The position numbers were made by a program, and so were the translations under genes. Of a stretch of 64,000 bases of DNA, positions 60,725-64,000 are shown in pieces. Source of the DNA: Maea johnstoni (taxonomy: Eukaryota; Annelida; Polychaeta; Spionida; Magelonidae); assembly GCA_963942565.1 (NCBI GenBank), contig OZ012685.1:42687019-42751018 (forward strand). Direction: 5' to 3'. Within the stretch, counting starts at the first letter, position 1, and each line of letters opens with the position of its first letter. The notes under the pieces are model-generated. The model searched no databases. It saw only the letters and a list, made by a program, of their open reading frames with translations, and was not told the origin of the DNA.

Positions 60725-61932
60725 ACAAGATCTTGTCTTTTACAATGATTACATATTTGTATCTGTGGGTGCAGTGTGTGTATTGTTTATATATATGTTC
60801 CCTTGAAAACTTGTTCTGATGGCCATCCCTGAAATTCGCAAAATGTTAGATAAGTAAGGTTGGGGGGAATGTACACTAGTTCCATATATGAACGCAAGCA
60901 ATAGACCAAGTGAATGTCTTTGACCAAAATTAACATTATTTGTCTTCCTAAGAAATAAAATGGGTCAAGAAGTTTTTATTCACTGTTTTTCAAAACGAAA
61001 GCTAACGAAACTCACGGTAGCTATGGCTGGGATGTTAAGCCTTTTACCTTTGCACTAGGTCACCATTTGTGGACTGCGCCTTCATGGTTTGTGTTGTAAA
61101 TTTCTTGCTCATGAGTGTGTACATTTAACCAACTGATTCATTGCGAGTGTTTGCCACCGTAATAAATAATGTATTTATCTCACACATAGCTGACCACTGG
61201 CATTTTTGTCTAGATTTGGACATTAGATAAGCACTGGCCTCATGGTGGATTCATAAAGGATATAGGAAAGTCGTGTTATTTAGTGCTGAAGTGGGATTTT
61301 GCGCAATCACCTAGATATAACTTGCTTAACAAACGTCATAGCTTTAAGCAGCGTTTCATAATAAAGGCAAATCAAGCCTACATTTACCTGCACAAATAGT
61401 TACTTGACCTTTAATCAAATATACAACTGAGTGTACCAATTATAAAACGGCCTTACTAGATTTCGCAATATTGGAGTTGTTATCTCTATATGATATACAA
61501 TATTCTTAGCTCATCCGTTTTAAGATATGCGTCCATTTCTAGTAATTTCAACATCTAACCCTTCCATTCCAATAGGGCCACCAATGAATCAGCGGCCATT
61601 TGTTGTATATCACTCTTAAACAAGAATTTTTCAGAAAATATTTTGAAGGAGCATTGGTAATAACAATAGCCGTAATCCAATAGCTAACGATTTGGTTATA
61701 TTTGCATCAGTGAGAATGTGTGCCGACAATGCCTCGAATCACTACTCCGGCAGGATGAGCTTAACGTATCCGTATTGGTGATGGGCCAGGTTATATTGTT
61801 CGCAGCATAGTTAAACTTAATCCTGGGATTACCCTTGTTAAGCCCATGGGGTACTCCTACCTGACTTCTTTCAGACTGTAGCTTCTGTGCTATAATTGCC
61901 CCAACCGGAGGGAGGCTGTGCTGCTGCTGCTG
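60725..61932 (+). other. Sequence upstream of the LINE ORF, nothing else recognised
   Basis: May begin with LINE 5' UTR, boundary not visible. At 61556-61690 there is a decayed piece of the TTAA-group MITE (CTAACCCTTCCATTCC, AAAATATTTTGAAGGAGCAT). Confidence 0.45.
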
Positions 61933-62187
61933 TAGACTAGGCTCCTAGTCCCTGAAAAGTTTCCATTCCCTTCTGTCTTGACCAAGCACTGTGGTGTGGT
62001 ACCAGGTATGGTAGATAGATGGCACCACCTGCTCCTCCTATCTCTATAGGTTTACATAATCAAACTGAATCCTGGTGAGATAAATGTGAACTAAATTGAC
62101 CACTGTGGCTACCTACACTATTTGGTGCTTGGTAACAGAAAAAAACATGACAGAAAAATACATATGACAGCCTAGAAATCTAGGCTA
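61933..62187 (+). mobile_element. MITE with 9-bp target duplication, copy 3
   Basis: TAGACTAGGCTCCTAGTCCC to GAAATCTAGGCTA, inserted in a CTG run so that CTGCTGCTG stands on both sides. Confidence 0.85.
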
Positions 62188-62503
62188 CTGCTGCTGCTGC
62201 ACGGAGAGCTAACGGTGTAAACAGTTGTGTACGGCTCCGAGTGGGCCTGGAAACCAGTCCAGCGAAACGAAGACAGTGCTGGGGGAAGGGGGCCCTCGCT
62301 GCAGGGCACCGCCGCTATGTGTCCCAGGTGATTGATGCTCTCTGGTTCAATTAAAGGGGCGGGATGAACGGCAAGAATGCAACCACGACACTTTATCTTC
62401 ACCATATATCACACCCAACAAAATGCACCACTGCTACACTGCTCCTAAGCAGTGTGGGGTGGATTTGGATTTATAATTTCAGCTTTCAGCAGGGGGTAGA
62501 TAA

Positions 62504-62507
62504 TAAC

Positions 62508-62552
<45 letters not shown>

Positions 62553-62602
62553 TTTAATAATAATAATAATAATAATATAATAATGATAATAATAATAATA
62601 AT
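62504..62602 (+). repeat. (AAT)n microsatellite, LINE tail
   Basis: Slightly imperfect AAT run of about 100 bp, joined directly to a LINE 3' end on its right; read on the minus strand it is the terminal (ATT)n tail. Confidence 0.93.
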
Positions 62603-62815
62603 AATTGATATTTGATATAGCGCCCTTTCCACCTATAATGTTCAAAAGCGCTTTAAAGAATATTCAGTGGGCAGATGTTTATGGTCCATATAGTCAAATG
62701 AGCTCCTTTCGAGATTGCAATGTTTCCAACTGCTCCTTGAAGTTTTGCACACTCGATGTTGTCAGGGATCTCAATCCAAAGGCGTGGTGCATAGGCACAG
62801 ATTGGAATTTATAAT
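62603..62815 (-). mobile_element. 3' fragment of the same CR1/L2-type LINE family
   Basis: The minus strand ends GGAAAGGGCGCTATATCAAA before the (ATT)n tail, like GGAAAGGGCGCAATATCAAA in the element at 52293. Upstream it encodes APRLW and IPDNI, then after a one-base frame change FKEQLETLQSRKEL, corresponding to APKLWNQLPNNI and FKRQLKTHLFKD. An old, heavily truncated copy. Confidence 0.8.
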
Positions 62816-63261
62816 TTCAGTGAGTGCCGACATTTAATTCCTGCACTAAATGCCTGGTCAGCCCGGGCATAATACACGACTCTACGCCCAATTGCCACCC
62901 AGTTTCCTGAACATGGATGCATGTACGACCTCACAATTGAACATAGTTTTGGTTCGCAAGCCACTCTGTGCTTGGTTCATCTTTGATACGTTATCCATAA
63001 GTGTTTGTACGACCAGTCATAGGCAGATGTCCGGTCGACTGGCGCAGGAATTAAATGTCTGTACTGTAAGTCATCGTTATTTTTCTGCCTTATTGAGGTT
63101 ACATCGTAACTAGCAACTGTTCGTGTCATCATGGTTGAGGAAACCTGCGTTAACCCGAGGAAACCACCACATAACCTTGAGTGCTAATCTTGGGTCACTA
63201 CAAACTCTCTAACATGACTGTTGCGGGGAGCACGTGAATTCGGGATGATATAGGGGAAAGT

Positions 63262-63292
63262 GGGGGGGGGGGGGGGGGGGGGGGAGGGGGGG
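63262..63292 (+). repeat. G-rich homopolymer run
   Basis: About 23 G, one A, then 7 G. Confidence 0.93.
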
Positions 63293-63941
63293 TGTAGGGG
63301 ATATCGGAATGTCCAGTTGGTTTACGAAAGTAGACTGTTTTCATTAGCAACTGCCCACATGTGTAAATTGGCTTACTCGAATAGCTAAGAGGATGGGATG
63401 GTCGAGTTGAGTTCAAGGCTACAGTTTCGGCCCAGCTGGGATGCGTCTTAAACTCTTTTGTATACTTTCATATTTTCAAATATAAACTCGCTTGATTTAA
63501 CACTGAGTGGCGTTTTTAATACGCAGCCTTACACTGACGGGTGTTTCTCATGAAGGCGCTACCCTAAAAAGACTAGTAAGCTTAGCATCGTCACATATAT
63601 GTTCCTGTTCGGTAAGAGCTCGGGGAGCCGTGTGTTCTGAAACAACTGTGTGTTCTCATGCAAAACGCGTTTCTTAAGTTAAATAGTAAAGCGGATTATA
63701 CCCACTACGGCTACAAAATGCCCCTGCTTCCGTATGTACGCAGCACATTGTATTCTTCCTATCCCTTAAACATACACCCCATTAAGACATCAATGCCTTC
63801 AATGTACCTTAAGTGGATAAAAGGAAATAAGGGTAATATTTACTTAGTACAGTATATAAAACTAAAAGGTTATTCTAATTAAATATGTAACAGATGTCTC
63901 TGGATCCTCACGTCCTTCCCCTTTCTAGCTAACTTATATTT

Positions 63942-64000
63942 GGGACAAAGTAGCTCAGTTGGTTAGGTGTAGGACTAGTAATCAGGGGGTCGCTGGTTCG
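63942..64000 (+). other. tRNA-like sequence cut by the window edge
   Basis: TAGCTCAGTTGG (63951-63962) is a good A box and GGTCGCTGGTTCG at the edge begins a B box. The middle, GGACTAGTAATCAGG, gives a poor anticodon stem, so a tRNA-derived SINE head is more likely than a functional tRNA. Confidence 0.45.

Larger units (their letters stand above)
41584..64000 (+). other. Presumed first intron of the PRKG1-like gene
   Basis: No further PKG exon was found to the right edge, so by position this is intron 1. PRKG1 genes are known for very long first introns. It carries most of the LINE material in the window plus a minus-strand exon candidate. Confidence 0.55.

Noticed and set aside
61556-61690. 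Complete TTAA-group MITE
   Set aside because: Only the left end and part of the interior match; no right end with GGGTTAA was found, so it was noted as a fragment only.

Overview
This window is animal nuclear DNA. It has spliced genes with GT-AG introns, long introns, AATAAA signals, microsatellites, many short non-autonomous DNA transposons and LINE retrotransposons. The protein matches are metazoan: casein kinase 1 delta/epsilon, GHITM/TMBIM5 and cGMP-dependent protein kinase 1. The dense and diverse MITEs, LINEs and modest intron sizes would fit a marine invertebrate such as a lancelet (amphioxus) or another non-vertebrate. That species-level guess rests on general appearance and is weak.

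Layout, all three host genes on the + strand. (1) 1-14983: the 3' part of a casein kinase 1 delta/epsilon gene. Six coding exons are visible; the N-terminal lobe lies left of the window. A 15-nt candidate microexon and a candidate alternative terminal exon sit in its last intron. (2) 14984-24035: its 3' UTR and downstream DNA, including an array of about 11 small hairpins that mostly carry AATAAA-like cores. (3) 24036-31285: five copies of a large, internally repetitive TTAA-flanked element. The right end of each copy holds a module of CCAAT, ETS, E-box and CRE sites; the last copy ends about 195 bp before GHITM's first coding exon. (4) 31495-36925: complete GHITM/TMBIM5 coding sequence (six coding exons, 343 residues) with 3' UTR and poly(A) signal. 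(5) 38595-40974: long (TA)n tracts. (6) 41321-41583: first coding exon of cGMP-dependent protein kinase 1 (leucine zipper plus pseudosubstrate). The rest of the window is probably its first intron.

That presumed intron (41584-64000) holds many mobile elements: a LINE with an uninterrupted 1184-codon endonuclease/reverse-transcriptase frame (57170-60724, minus strand), a 5'-truncated CR1/L2-type LINE inserted into a MITE (52293-53620), a second LINE 3' tail (62603-62815), SINE-like pieces and MITEs. It also holds an exon-like minus-strand stretch beginning with a signal peptide (51334-51218) that I do not recognise.

Five MITE groups can be told apart by ends and target-site duplications: PIF/Harbinger-type (TWA), two hAT-type (8 bp), a TTAA group, one with 9-bp duplications, and one mariner-like (TA). 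Several are nested, which gives relative ages. No retrovirus-like, LTR or Polinton-like element was recognised, and there is no CRISPR. The most interesting items are the TTAA-flanked repeat with its promoter-like module next to GHITM, the in-frame CK1 microexon, the hairpin array, the triplicated branch-site unit before the last CK1 exon, and the candidate secreted-protein exon.
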